Source: Alphaproteobacteria bacterium
GTDB lineage: Bacteria > Pseudomonadota > Alphaproteobacteria > Micavibrionales > Micavibrionaceae
Assembly (NCBI GenBank): GCA_021776015.1
Contig: JAJFGT010000240.1
Location: forward strand, 1-5,812
DNA length: 5,812 nucleotides
Reading direction: 5' to 3'
The notes beneath the pieces were generated by a model. That model saw nothing but the letters and a program-made list of their open reading frames with translations. It was not told where the DNA came from and made no database searches. The translations under genes were made by a program, and so were the position numbers. Shown in pieces: positions 1 to 5,578 of the stretch. Position 1 is the stretch's first letter. Every line of letters starts with the position of its first letter.

Positions 1-36
1 ACTCCCGAGGAATGGCAAGAGGCTTTAAAGATATGA
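1..36 (+). CDS. 3' end of an upstream gene, possibly MobA-like nucleotidyltransferase (partial)
   Basis: Reading from base 1 gives TPEEWQEALKI followed by TGA at 34-36. Only 11 residues are in the window, so the identity is weakly supported. What is seen: an open frame whose stop overlaps the ATG of the next gene as ATGA (33-36), the usual arrangement for co-translated genes. From family knowledge, MobA-type molybdenum cofactor guanylyltransferases and related NTP transferases often end with a segment like 'NxNTPEDLxxA', and TPEEWQEAL fits it. A MobA identity would agree with the MoeB-type enzyme on the other strand. It could be any protein ending in an amphipathic helix; the flanking sequence would settle it. 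Confidence 0.45.
   Translation, partial: TPEEWQEALKI
17..22 (+). promoter_or_regulatory. Ribosome binding site deciding the start at 33
   Basis: AAGAGG lies 10 bases before the ATG at 33. The earlier in-frame ATG at 12 has only GAGG one base away, too close to work. The site lies inside the last codons of the upstream gene, which fits translational coupling. Confidence 0.5.
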
Positions 37-383
37 ACGTTAAGATTGAAGAGAAAAGCCTCCGATTTAAAATAAAGGAAAATGAATTAAAAGAATTAGT
101 TGATGGAAAATCTTTAATTGAAAAATTAATATTTATTGATAATAGCTTGAATATTATTATAAATCCTCATGCTTGTGCTCAAAATAATCATTCATCTATG
201 GAGGTATCCCTGAGTCACGAGGAGGATGAGGTTCATTTGACTTTGAGTGTCCCCTCAACAAGACTTCAAAAGCTTGTCGATATGGGAAAATCTCGTAAAG
301 GGATTGAGGCGAATGTTGGAGATATTTTAATTTCTCTTCAAGTTGATATCCGTATCAATCCTCGAAAGGGAGCGAAAGATTGA
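33..383 (+). CDS. DUF7009-like small protein of unknown function
   Basis: A 116-residue soluble protein with no signal peptide or membrane segment. The chosen start (ATG at 33) overlaps the TGA of the preceding gene as ATGA and has AAGAGG upstream. An in-frame ATG at 12 would add seven residues but has no usable ribosome site. The N-terminus (KIEEKSLRFKIKENELKEL, residues 4-22), the central strand HLTLSVPSTRL (68-78) and the C-terminal SLQVDIRI (101-108) resemble DUF7009-type proteins as I remember them. Those are small mixed alpha/beta proteins starting with 'MKIRIxxxSIRxRLxxxEVxxL'. This match is from memory and was not searched. The function is unknown. Its stop overlaps the start of the TauE gene (TTGA, 380-383), so it is probably made together with its neighbours. 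If the gene before it is mobA, a role near molybdenum cofactor or sulfur handling is possible (inference). Confidence 0.8.
   Translation: MNVKIEEKSLRFKIKENELKELVDGKSLIEKLIFIDNSLNIIINPHACAQNNHSSMEVSLSHEEDEVHLTLSVPSTRLQKLVDMGKSRKGIEANVGDILISLQVDIRINPRKGAKD
366..372 (+). promoter_or_regulatory. Ribosome binding site supporting the TTG start at 380
   Basis: AAGGGAG lies 7 bases before the TTG at 380, inside the end of the preceding gene. It is the best-placed purine-rich site here, and there is no ATG or GTG near the start of the conserved first membrane segment. This makes the unusual TTG start credible. Confidence 0.65.
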
Positions 384-1150
384 TTGTTCTTTCTTGCTCT
401 TTTTTTATAGCAGCCCTTTTATATGCTTCAGCGGGATTTGGGGGAGGTTCAACATATAATGCACTTTTGGTTTTAGCTGAGACAGATTATCGCATTCTTC
501 CTTCCATTGCTCTCCTGTGTAATCTCATTGTTGTCAGTGGTGGAACATATAGATTCTATCGTGCGGGACATGTTGATTTTAAAAAGATTCTTCCTTGGAT
601 TGTTCTATCTGTTCCCGCGGCATGGGTTGGAGGTTATCTACATGTATCAGAACAGTTGTTTATGGGAATTCTTGGTGTTTCGCTATTTCTGGCTGGTCTT
701 TATATGCTTTTCCCAGAGGAAAAGAGAGGAGGAGACTTGGAAGGATCTTTTTCTAAGAGTCCTTTTCTGCCCCCGATTATTGGTGTTGGGTTAGGATTTC
801 TGGCTGGAATGGTCGGAATTGGAGGAGGGATTTTTCTGGCACCTATTTTATATTTTATAAAATGGGGAAATGCAAAAATGATTGCAGGGACGTGTGCTGT
901 GTTTATCTTTGTAAACTCACTTTCAGGGCTTTTGGGACAAAGTATGAAACTTGCCCAAGAAGAATTATTTTCAGATGTATTAATGGATATAGGGGCGTAT
1001 TGGATGTTATTTCCTGCCGTATTTATTGGAGGGCAAATAGGCTCCTATATGGGAGCAACACGTCTTGATCCCAAGATTATTCGTTTTGTAAGTGCTATTA
1101 TTATTTTGTATGTTTCTATTCGTTTATTGAGAAATTTTTTCTTCTATTAA
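380..1150 (+). CDS. TauE/SafE (TSUP) family membrane transporter, probable sulfite/sulfur-anion exporter
   Basis: A 256-residue polytopic inner-membrane protein with about eight hydrophobic segments, roughly at residues 2-18, 39-57, 69-87, 93-110, 131-158, 168-186, 205-224 and 234-250. The two halves each carry the glycine-rich signature of the TauE/SafE family: GFGGGSTYNALLVL (19-32) and GMVGIGGGIFLAPIL (143-157), as expected from its internal duplication. Length is normal for the family. Members move sulfite, sulfoacetate or other sulfur-containing anions; the substrate cannot be read from the sequence. The start is TTG, overlapping the previous stop, with AAGGGAG 7 bases upstream, so it is translationally coupled to the DUF7009-like gene. 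The 3' end overlaps the convergent MoeB-type gene by 27 bases. A sulfur-anion role would fit the rhodanese-containing enzyme next door (inference). Confidence 0.9.
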   Translation: MIVLSCSFFIAALLYASAGFGGGSTYNALLVLAETDYRILPSIALLCNLIVVSGGTYRFYRAGHVDFKKILPWIVLSVPAAWVGGYLHVSEQLFMGILGVSLFLAGLYMLFPEEKRGGDLEGSFSKSPFLPPIIGVGLGFLAGMVGIGGGIFLAPILYFIKWGNAKMIAGTCAVFIFVNSLSGLLGQSMKLAQEELFSDVLMDIGAYWMLFPAVFIGGQIGSYMGATRLDPKIIRFVSAIIILYVSIRLLRNFFFY

Positions 1151-2224
1151 AATCTCTTCAATCCAATTTGCATATCCTCCTGCCATGTGTTGAATATTAA
1201 GATAGCCTTGTTCTTTGAGAATATGAGCTGCCTGTTGGCTTCGGATACCTTTTTGACAATAGAGAATGATATCAGTATCAAGTGAGAGATCAGAATGGAA
1301 ACCTTGCATCAGTTTTGAAAGGGGAAGGTGCTGCGCTCCGTCTATATGCCCTGCATCCCACTCATTGATTTCACGGACATCAATAAGAAGAGCCTTGCTA
1401 TGCTGTTGCACCTGTAAGGGGGTAAGTTCTGGAATTATACTACAAACAGGGGAGGTGTAGTGGAGAGAAATATTATTCTTTTCTTTTGAGCAAACAGGGC
1501 AGTTTGGATTTTTGGATAGAGCAAGTTTCCTCGACTCCATAGAATGCATATCAATTGTAAAAAGAAACCCACTTAATGGTTTTAGGCTTTCATGGGCCAC
1601 AATAATCTTTATAGCCTCCATGGCCTGTGCCGTCCCAATAAGCCCTGCAACAGCTCCAATAACACCTGCTTCAGCACAATTGGGCACATGTCCTTTGGGA
1701 GGCTCTGGGAATAGGCATCTATAGCAGGGGGCAGTCTTATCAAGACCAAAGACAGAAAGCTGTCCATCAAAGCCTAAAATGGAACCATAAATAAAAACTT
1801 TTTCTGTTTTAATAGCCGTATCATTAATCAGAAATTTTGTAGAAAAATTATCTGTGCCATCGATAATAATATCATAATCTTGGAAAAGTTTTTCGGCATT
1901 TTGATCGTTAAGTTCTTCGGTAAAGGTATTAATTTTTACATCTGGATTGAGGGCAGCTAAGCGTGTTTTTGCAGCTTGAGCTTTGTTTCGACCAATATCT
2001 TCCATAGAAAACAGGATTTGCCGCTGTAGATTAGTTTCATCCACACTATCAAAATCAACAATACCAATTGTCCCCACACCTGCTGCGACAAGATAGAGAA
2101 GAGCAGGGCAACCTAATCCACCCGCTCCAATACACAAAACAGAGGCAGAAGATATTTTTTCTTGTCCCTTATCTCCAATTTCATTCAAGATAGTTTGGCG
2201 TGCATAGCGGTTTTTGAGTGTCAT
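1124..2224 (-). CDS. moeB: MoeB/ThiF-type E1-like adenylyltransferase with C-terminal rhodanese domain
   Basis: A 366-residue cytoplasmic enzyme. The E1-like domain spans about residues 5-250: nucleotide loop GAGGLG (33-38), DETNLQRQILF (62-72), DGTDNFSTKFLIND (122-135), zinc cysteine pairs C167/C170 (CYRC) and C242/C245 (CPVC), and C183 in PNCAEAGV, the position of the thioester cysteine in Uba4/MOCS3-like proteins. A rhodanese domain follows (about 265-358) with DVREINEWDAGHIDGA and the active loop CQKGIRS (C323). This layout matches MoeZ/MOCS3/Uba4-like proteins, which adenylate the C-terminal Gly-Gly of a MoaD or ThiS carrier and pass sulfur to it from the rhodanese persulfide. The pathway (molybdopterin, thiamine or another sulfur carrier) cannot be fixed, because no carrier gene is in the window. 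The start is 12 bases after the cfa stop with no clear Shine-Dalgarno, suggesting coupling to cfa. RYARQ at 6-10 is the usual N-terminus, which supports the start. Confidence 0.93.
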   Translation of the reverse strand: MTLKNRYARQTILNEIGDKGQEKISSASVLCIGAGGLGCPALLYLVAAGVGTIGIVDFDSVDETNLQRQILFSMEDIGRNKAQAAKTRLAALNPDVKINTFTEELNDQNAEKLFQDYDIIIDGTDNFSTKFLINDTAIKTEKVFIYGSILGFDGQLSVFGLDKTAPCYRCLFPEPPKGHVPNCAEAGVIGAVAGLIGTAQAMEAIKIIVAHESLKPLSGFLFTIDMHSMESRKLALSKNPNCPVCSKEKNNISLHYTSPVCSIIPELTPLQVQQHSKALLIDVREINEWDAGHIDGAQHLPLSKLMQGFHSDLSLDTDIILYCQKGIRSQQAAHILKEQGYLNIQHMAGGYANWIEEILIEEKISQ

Positions 2225-2236
2225 GCTAAAATACGA

Positions 2237-3529
2237 CTAAGCGGCAGCTTTACGCGAAGGCTTTTTCTTTTCCTGTTTTTTATATTTTTCTTCGGTCTCA
2301 AATATAGAATCCCGTGTGAGTCCTGCGGCATCTCGTGTTCGAGCGAGTTGCATATGAAAGACCATTTGTGCGCCTGTTCTAAACATTGTTTCTGCACTAA
2401 GCAAATAAAACTCCCACATGCGACAAAAGCGTTCATCGTAGAGTTCTGCAATACGAGATCTATTTTCTTGAAAGCGCTTGTTCCATTCGAGCAATGTATC
2501 GGCATAATGGACACGGAGCACTTCGACATCACTTACCCAGAGATGTTGACGTTCTGTTGCTGCAAATGTTTCAGACATGGCAGGAGAATACGCCCCAGGG
2601 AAAATATATTTACGAAGCCATGGACTAGCGACAGATGGCGGGCTCATATGGCCAATGGAATGTAAAACGGCCAGACCATCATCTTGAAGAAGACTATAAA
2701 CTTTTCCAAAAAATTCGTCATAGCGTGAAACACCGACATGTTCAAACATCCCAACAGATACAATTCTATCAAAGCGTTCTGTCACTTCACGATAATCACG
2801 GAGTTCAAATTTTACACGATCTGATAAACCTAGATCTTTAGCACGTTCTGTAGCAACGCGATGCTGTTCTTTGGAAAGTGTAACACCAAGGACTTCAACA
2901 TTGGCAAGTTGTGCCAAATAGAGTGCCATGCCTCCCCATCCACATCCAATATCAAGAATACGTTGTCCATCTTCAAGCTTGAGCTTCGCCGCAATATGTC
3001 GTTTCTTTTTTTCTTGAGCTTCTTCTAAAGTCTCATCACCATTTTCAAAATAGGCACAGGAATATTGCATATCATCATCAAGAAATAGACGGTACATCTC
3101 TGCGGATAAATCGTAGTGATGCGCAACATTTTTTTGTGCCTGACCAATAGGATTATGTTGTTGAAGGGATCTCACCATTCGAGAAATTCGGCGGGCTACT
3201 TTTTGCAAAGGGTAAGAAGCCATAGATCCACGGTTGAGAGAAAAGAGATCTAGAAAATCCTTCAATGTACAATCTTGGAAGGTCAATGTTCCATCCATAT
3301 AGGCTTCGCCTGTATATAATTCAGGATTTCTAAAGAGTTTAAAGGGAAGGGATGGATCGTGAAGCCTCATTGTTGCAACAGGTTCAGAGGTACCTTTAAA
3401 TTCTGTGAGAGTTCCATCTGCTTCTATAACACGCAATGTTCCTTGCCGTATAAAGCGCTTGAGCATATTTGATAAAAGACGCATTCCTAATGTCTGTGCC
3501 TTTGTTTTTTGAGTATCTATATAGGTCAT
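2237..3529 (-). CDS. cfa: Cyclopropane-fatty-acyl-phospholipid synthase
   Basis: A 430-residue S-adenosylmethionine-dependent enzyme that adds a methylene bridge to unsaturated acyl chains of membrane phospholipids, acting at the inner face of the membrane. The N-terminal lipid-binding region (about 25-125) is followed by the methyltransferase fold: YDLSAEMYRLFLDDDMQYS (139-157), SAM loop ILDIGCGWGG (191-200), GVTLSKEQ (215-222), and GMFEHVG (260-266). Residues matching the bicarbonate-binding set of the E. coli enzyme are all present by motif position: C158, E263, H290, I292 and Y342. PGAYSPAMSE (311-320) resembles alphaproteobacterial members. It is longer than E. coli Cfa (382 residues), partly because of a lysine-rich tail (KKQEKKKPSRKAAA, 417-430). 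The ATG at 3529 has a strong GAGGT 7 bases upstream (3537-3541). It is the first gene of a two-gene unit with the E1-rhodanese gene. I see no confident promoter of its own. Confidence 0.95.
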   Translation of the reverse strand: MTYIDTQKTKAQTLGMRLLSNMLKRFIRQGTLRVIEADGTLTEFKGTSEPVATMRLHDPSLPFKLFRNPELYTGEAYMDGTLTFQDCTLKDFLDLFSLNRGSMASYPLQKVARRISRMVRSLQQHNPIGQAQKNVAHHYDLSAEMYRLFLDDDMQYSCAYFENGDETLEEAQEKKKRHIAAKLKLEDGQRILDIGCGWGGMALYLAQLANVEVLGVTLSKEQHRVATERAKDLGLSDRVKFELRDYREVTERFDRIVSVGMFEHVGVSRYDEFFGKVYSLLQDDGLAVLHSIGHMSPPSVASPWLRKYIFPGAYSPAMSETFAATERQHLWVSDVEVLRVHYADTLLEWNKRFQENRSRIAELYDERFCRMWEFYLLSAETMFRTGAQMVFHMQLARTRDAAGLTRDSIFETEEKYKKQEKKKPSRKAAA

Positions 3530-3672
3530 ATTTTCTACCTCATATCGTTTAGGGAAATATCATAAGATATCTCGTGATGTTGTGCGATGGGATGAGGCAA
3601 AGCTAAACTCTTCTGTTACATTTGTCTAGAAGAGACATTTTTTTTAATAAAACTCAAGAGATTTAGAGTGTT
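3530..3672. other. Intergenic region between cfa and the small exported protein
   Basis: These 143 bases hold the cfa Shine-Dalgarno (GAGGT, 3537-3541) and a short dyad, ATATC-ATAA-GATAT (about 3557-3570), where a cfa promoter or regulator site might sit. At 3623-3645 the plus strand shows TGTCT-AGAAG-AGACA followed by eight T. This looks like a weak rho-independent terminator pointing away from cfa, but its stem is only 5 bp. Behind the small gene the minus strand has ACTC...GAGT then TTTTATT (3646-3670), at best a weak terminator. No clear -35/-10 pair for cfa was found, so read-through from the small gene is possible. Confidence 0.3.
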
Positions 3673-4002
3673 TTAAACAAACCCAAGGGATGAGCGCATC
3701 AATGATGGCACAAGGCTATTCTGAGATGTTTCAATGTGCTGTGTAGGAACAAATGTGAATGTACAGTTTCCATCATTTTGAGAATTTTGTTCTATAGTTT
3801 TTGAAAGAGCAGAGAGTGCCTGTTCAGGAGGACATTCAGAGACTGTTTTAAAAGGAATAGTAATTTGCTGGGTTGAGCGAATCTCTGTTGTATCATTTGG
3901 TGTATAGACGAGAGCTATGCCAGTAAGAGTCGTGGAAAGCAAGCCCGTAATCGTACAAAATGGTATAATACTAGGCTGTGTTGTGCTGTAAGTTCCAATC
4001 AT
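3673..4002 (-). CDS. Small probable exported or membrane-anchored protein, function unknown
   Basis: A 109-residue protein I do not recognise. One hydrophobic stretch lies at about residues 11-33 (PSIIPFCTITGLLSTT and LTGIALVY). The ten residues before it carry no charge, so it is an untypical signal peptide and may be a membrane anchor. The rest is rich in Ser, Thr and Gln with two cysteines (C57, C80) that could form a disulfide outside the cytoplasm; C16 lies in the hydrophobic part. No lipobox is obvious. The case for a real gene: ATG at 4002 with AAAAAAAGG at a spacing of 8, a good promoter just upstream, an independent position behind the helicase terminator, and no better frame on the other strand. 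Composition differs from its neighbours (few charged residues). It could be a lineage-specific envelope or periplasmic protein (inference). Confidence 0.6.
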   Translation of the reverse strand: MIGTYSTTQPSIIPFCTITGLLSTTLTGIALVYTPNDTTEIRSTQQITIPFKTVSECPPEQALSALSKTIEQNSQNDGNCTFTFVPTQHIETSQNSLVPSLMRSSLGFV

Positions 4003-4032
4003 TATAAATACCTTTTTTTAGGTATTTATAAT
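4001..4032. repeat. Perfect 13-bp inverted repeat over the start codon and ribosome site of the small exported gene
   Basis: ATTATAAATACCT (4001-4013) and its exact complement AGGTATTTATAAT (4020-4032) are separated by six T. On the minus strand the second arm contains the AGG of the Shine-Dalgarno and the AT of the start codon, while the first arm contains the candidate -10 box TATAAA. It can act either as an operator dyad at the promoter or, if transcription begins further upstream, as an mRNA hairpin hiding the ribosome site. There is no T tract after it on the minus strand, so it is not a terminator for the helicase. Confidence 0.8.
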
Positions 4033-4053
4033 TTATTTTTTATGAAAAGGCAA
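4025..4053 (-). promoter_or_regulatory. Candidate sigma-70 type promoter for the small exported gene
   Basis: On the minus strand, TTGCCT (4053-4048) and TATAAA (4030-4025) are separated by 17 bases, most of them A/T. Transcription would start near 4018, in the T6 centre of the inverted repeat, giving a leader of about 16 bases that begins with the A-run and AGG. Prediction by eye only. Confidence 0.5.
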
Positions 4054-4079
4054 TAAAAGATATAAAGATAGGATAGACT

Positions 4080-4112
4080 CAAAAAGCCCCCTCCTATTTA
4101 AAGGAGAGGGCT
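4080..4112 (-). terminator. Rho-independent terminator of the helicase gene
   Basis: AGCCC-C-CTCCT (4085-4095) pairs with AGGAG-A-GGGCT (4102-4112): ten base pairs with one mismatch (4090/4107) around a loop of six. On the minus strand the hairpin is followed by TTTTT (4085-4081), 32 bases after the helicase stop. On the plus strand no T tract follows, so it works for the minus strand only. Confidence 0.88.
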
Positions 4113-4144
4113 GAATATAAACTGTCTTTTAAATAAGAATTAGT

Positions 4145-5578
4145 TTATGCTGCGACGTTTTTCTTCTGGTCACGGTTAAACGGTTTTTTCCCTTTTGAAA
4201 AAGAAGGCTTACCGTTAGATGAGTCTGTTCTATTTTTTGAAAAAGGGGCCTTACCATTGGACGAAGCTGATTTTCCTTTGGAAAAAGGTTTTTTCCCAAA
4301 TGGAGTTTTACCATTTGTCTTTTCAACAATTTTCCCTGTGTGTGTATGTGGTGTAGATTCTTGACTTGAATCCTTTCCCTTAAAAGAAGGCTTACCTCCT
4401 CGTGAAGGGAATTTACGTCCTTTTCTTCTATTTTGGTTTTGAGCATGAGGCTTAAAGACAGCTTTTGGCTTATCTTCAGGATGCATCAAATATTCGATGG
4501 CTTGCCATTTCGTTCTATCTTGTGGAGAAATGAGGCAAAGCGCAGATCCTTCTGCACCGGCACGAGCTGTCCGTCCAATACGGTGGATATAATCTTCAGG
4601 AACCTGAGGCAAATCATAGTTAATCACGTGCTCAATATGTGGAATATCAAGACCTCGTGCAACAACGTCAGTCGCCACTAATATTCTATATTCTTGATTA
4701 CGGAATCTCTTGATTACGCGATCACGACGATTTTGTTTAAGATCACCATTGATAGCATCTGCTTCAAAATCAGCATCTTTTTCTTGATTAAGTCGTTTAG
4801 CAAGACGTTCTGTTGCATGTTTTGTCTTCACAAAAATAATAACAGACCCGCTACGTTCACTAAGTTCACGAACAAGTTCATCATATTTACCCGCATCTTG
4901 GACACGAATGACGTCTTGTTTAATATTTTGAATGGGTGTTGTTGTTGATCCCACGGCAATACGCTCTGGGTTATTCAAATATTTTTCAGAGAGTTTCAGG
5001 ATGTTTTTAGGTAATGTGGCTGAAAACATTAGAGTTTGTCTCTTTTTTGGAAGATGCTCAGCAATTCTATCCAATTGAACACTAAATCCCATATCAAGCA
5101 TGCGGTCTGTTTCATCCAAAACTAAAAATTCTGTGTTATTAAGTTTCAAGGTTCCACGCTCTAAATGATCATTAATTCGACCAGGTGTCCCAACAATCAA
5201 ACGAGGATTTTTTCTGAGTTGAGCAAATTGTTTACCCATTGGCTCTCCTCCAATGATAAAGGCTGTGTTGATAGGGAGCTTTGAAGGGTTTTTTGAACCG
5301 AGTAATTGATGCATAATCTCCATAATTTGCTTTCCTAGCTCACGTGTTGGTGTGAGGACAAGGGCAGAACCATGAGGAGAAGTCAAAAGCTTTTGGATTA
5401 AAGGAATAGCAACAGCCGCTGTTTTCCCTGTTCCTGTCTGTGCTGATCCCATAATATCACGACCCGTTAAGGCAAGAGGAATAGCTTGTGCCTGAATAGG
5501 TGTAGGGTCTGCGTAATTCATATGCACTAACGATTGTGCTAAGATAGGGTCAAGGTTAAAATCTTTAAAATTTGTCAT
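4145..5578 (-). CDS. DEAD-box ATP-dependent RNA helicase, RhlE-like, with repetitive basic tail
   Basis: A 477-residue cytoplasmic RNA helicase with all core motifs: Q motif PTPIQ (25-29) with F4 upstream, motif I AQTGTGKT (46-53), Ia PTRELG (77-82), GG (110-111), Ib TPGR (131-134), motif II DETD (155-158, in place of DEAD), III SAT (186-188), IV IIFVKT (247-252), V ATDVVARGLDI (302-312) and VI HRIGRTARAG (332-341). It unwinds short RNA duplexes using ATP, in ribosome assembly, RNA decay or cold adaptation in relatives. Residues 378-477 form a low-complexity Lys/Ser/Gly/Phe tail, probably for RNA binding. The start at 5578 is preferred over an in-frame ATG at 5605: AAGGA lies 9 bases before the former, nothing before the latter, and MTNFKDFNLDP is the usual N-terminus. 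It appears monocistronic, with a long leader and its own terminator. Confidence 0.95.
   Translation of the reverse strand: MTNFKDFNLDPILAQSLVHMNYADPTPIQAQAIPLALTGRDIMGSAQTGTGKTAAVAIPLIQKLLTSPHGSALVLTPTRELGKQIMEIMHQLLGSKNPSKLPINTAFIIGGEPMGKQFAQLRKNPRLIVGTPGRINDHLERGTLKLNNTEFLVLDETDRMLDMGFSVQLDRIAEHLPKKRQTLMFSATLPKNILKLSEKYLNNPERIAVGSTTTPIQNIKQDVIRVQDAGKYDELVRELSERSGSVIIFVKTKHATERLAKRLNQEKDADFEADAINGDLKQNRRDRVIKRFRNQEYRILVATDVVARGLDIPHIEHVINYDLPQVPEDYIHRIGRTARAGAEGSALCLISPQDRTKWQAIEYLMHPEDKPKAVFKPHAQNQNRRKGRKFPSRGGKPSFKGKDSSQESTPHTHTGKIVEKTNGKTPFGKKPFSKGKSASSNGKAPFSKNRTDSSNGKPSFSKGKKPFNRDQKKNVAA
4169..4318 (-). repeat. Degenerate repeats coding the helicase tail
   Basis: This part of the helicase gene encodes three related units starting with NGK: NGKTPFGKKPFSKGK (422-436), NGKAPFSKN (441-449) and NGKPSFSKGKKPF (455-467), linked by Ser/Asp/Thr spacers. 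An earlier related piece, GKPSFKGK, is at 395-402. The repeats are also visible in the DNA as recurring blocks of the form 'ttaccattgga' and 'ccttttgaaaaag'. Such repeats can expand or contract between strains. Confidence 0.75.

Noticed and set aside
12..383. Longer form of the DUF7009-like gene starting at the ATG at 12
   Set aside because: The ribosome site would be one base from the start codon, while the ATG at 33 overlaps the upstream stop and has AAGAGG at a spacing of 10.
2221..2532. 103-residue minus-strand reading frame
   Set aside because: It is a different frame within cfa and has no recognisable motif.
2162..2665. 167-residue plus-strand reading frame, rich in Phe and Cys
   Set aside because: It is antisense to cfa and the start of the E1-rhodanese gene, both of which have full family motifs; the composition looks non-coding.
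3623..3645. Plus-strand hairpin TGTCT-AGAAG-AGACA followed by T8 as a terminator
   Set aside because: The stem is only 5 bp and no plus-strand gene lies upstream for it to end; it is described under the intergenic region only.
4001..4032. The 13-bp inverted repeat as a transcription terminator
   Set aside because: The stem is A/T rich and no T tract follows on the minus strand; the helicase already has a GC-rich terminator at 4080-4112.
4129..4446. 105-residue minus-strand reading frame
   Set aside because: It lies inside the helicase tail in another frame; its Lys/Leu/Gln content is a by-product of the repetitive tail codons.
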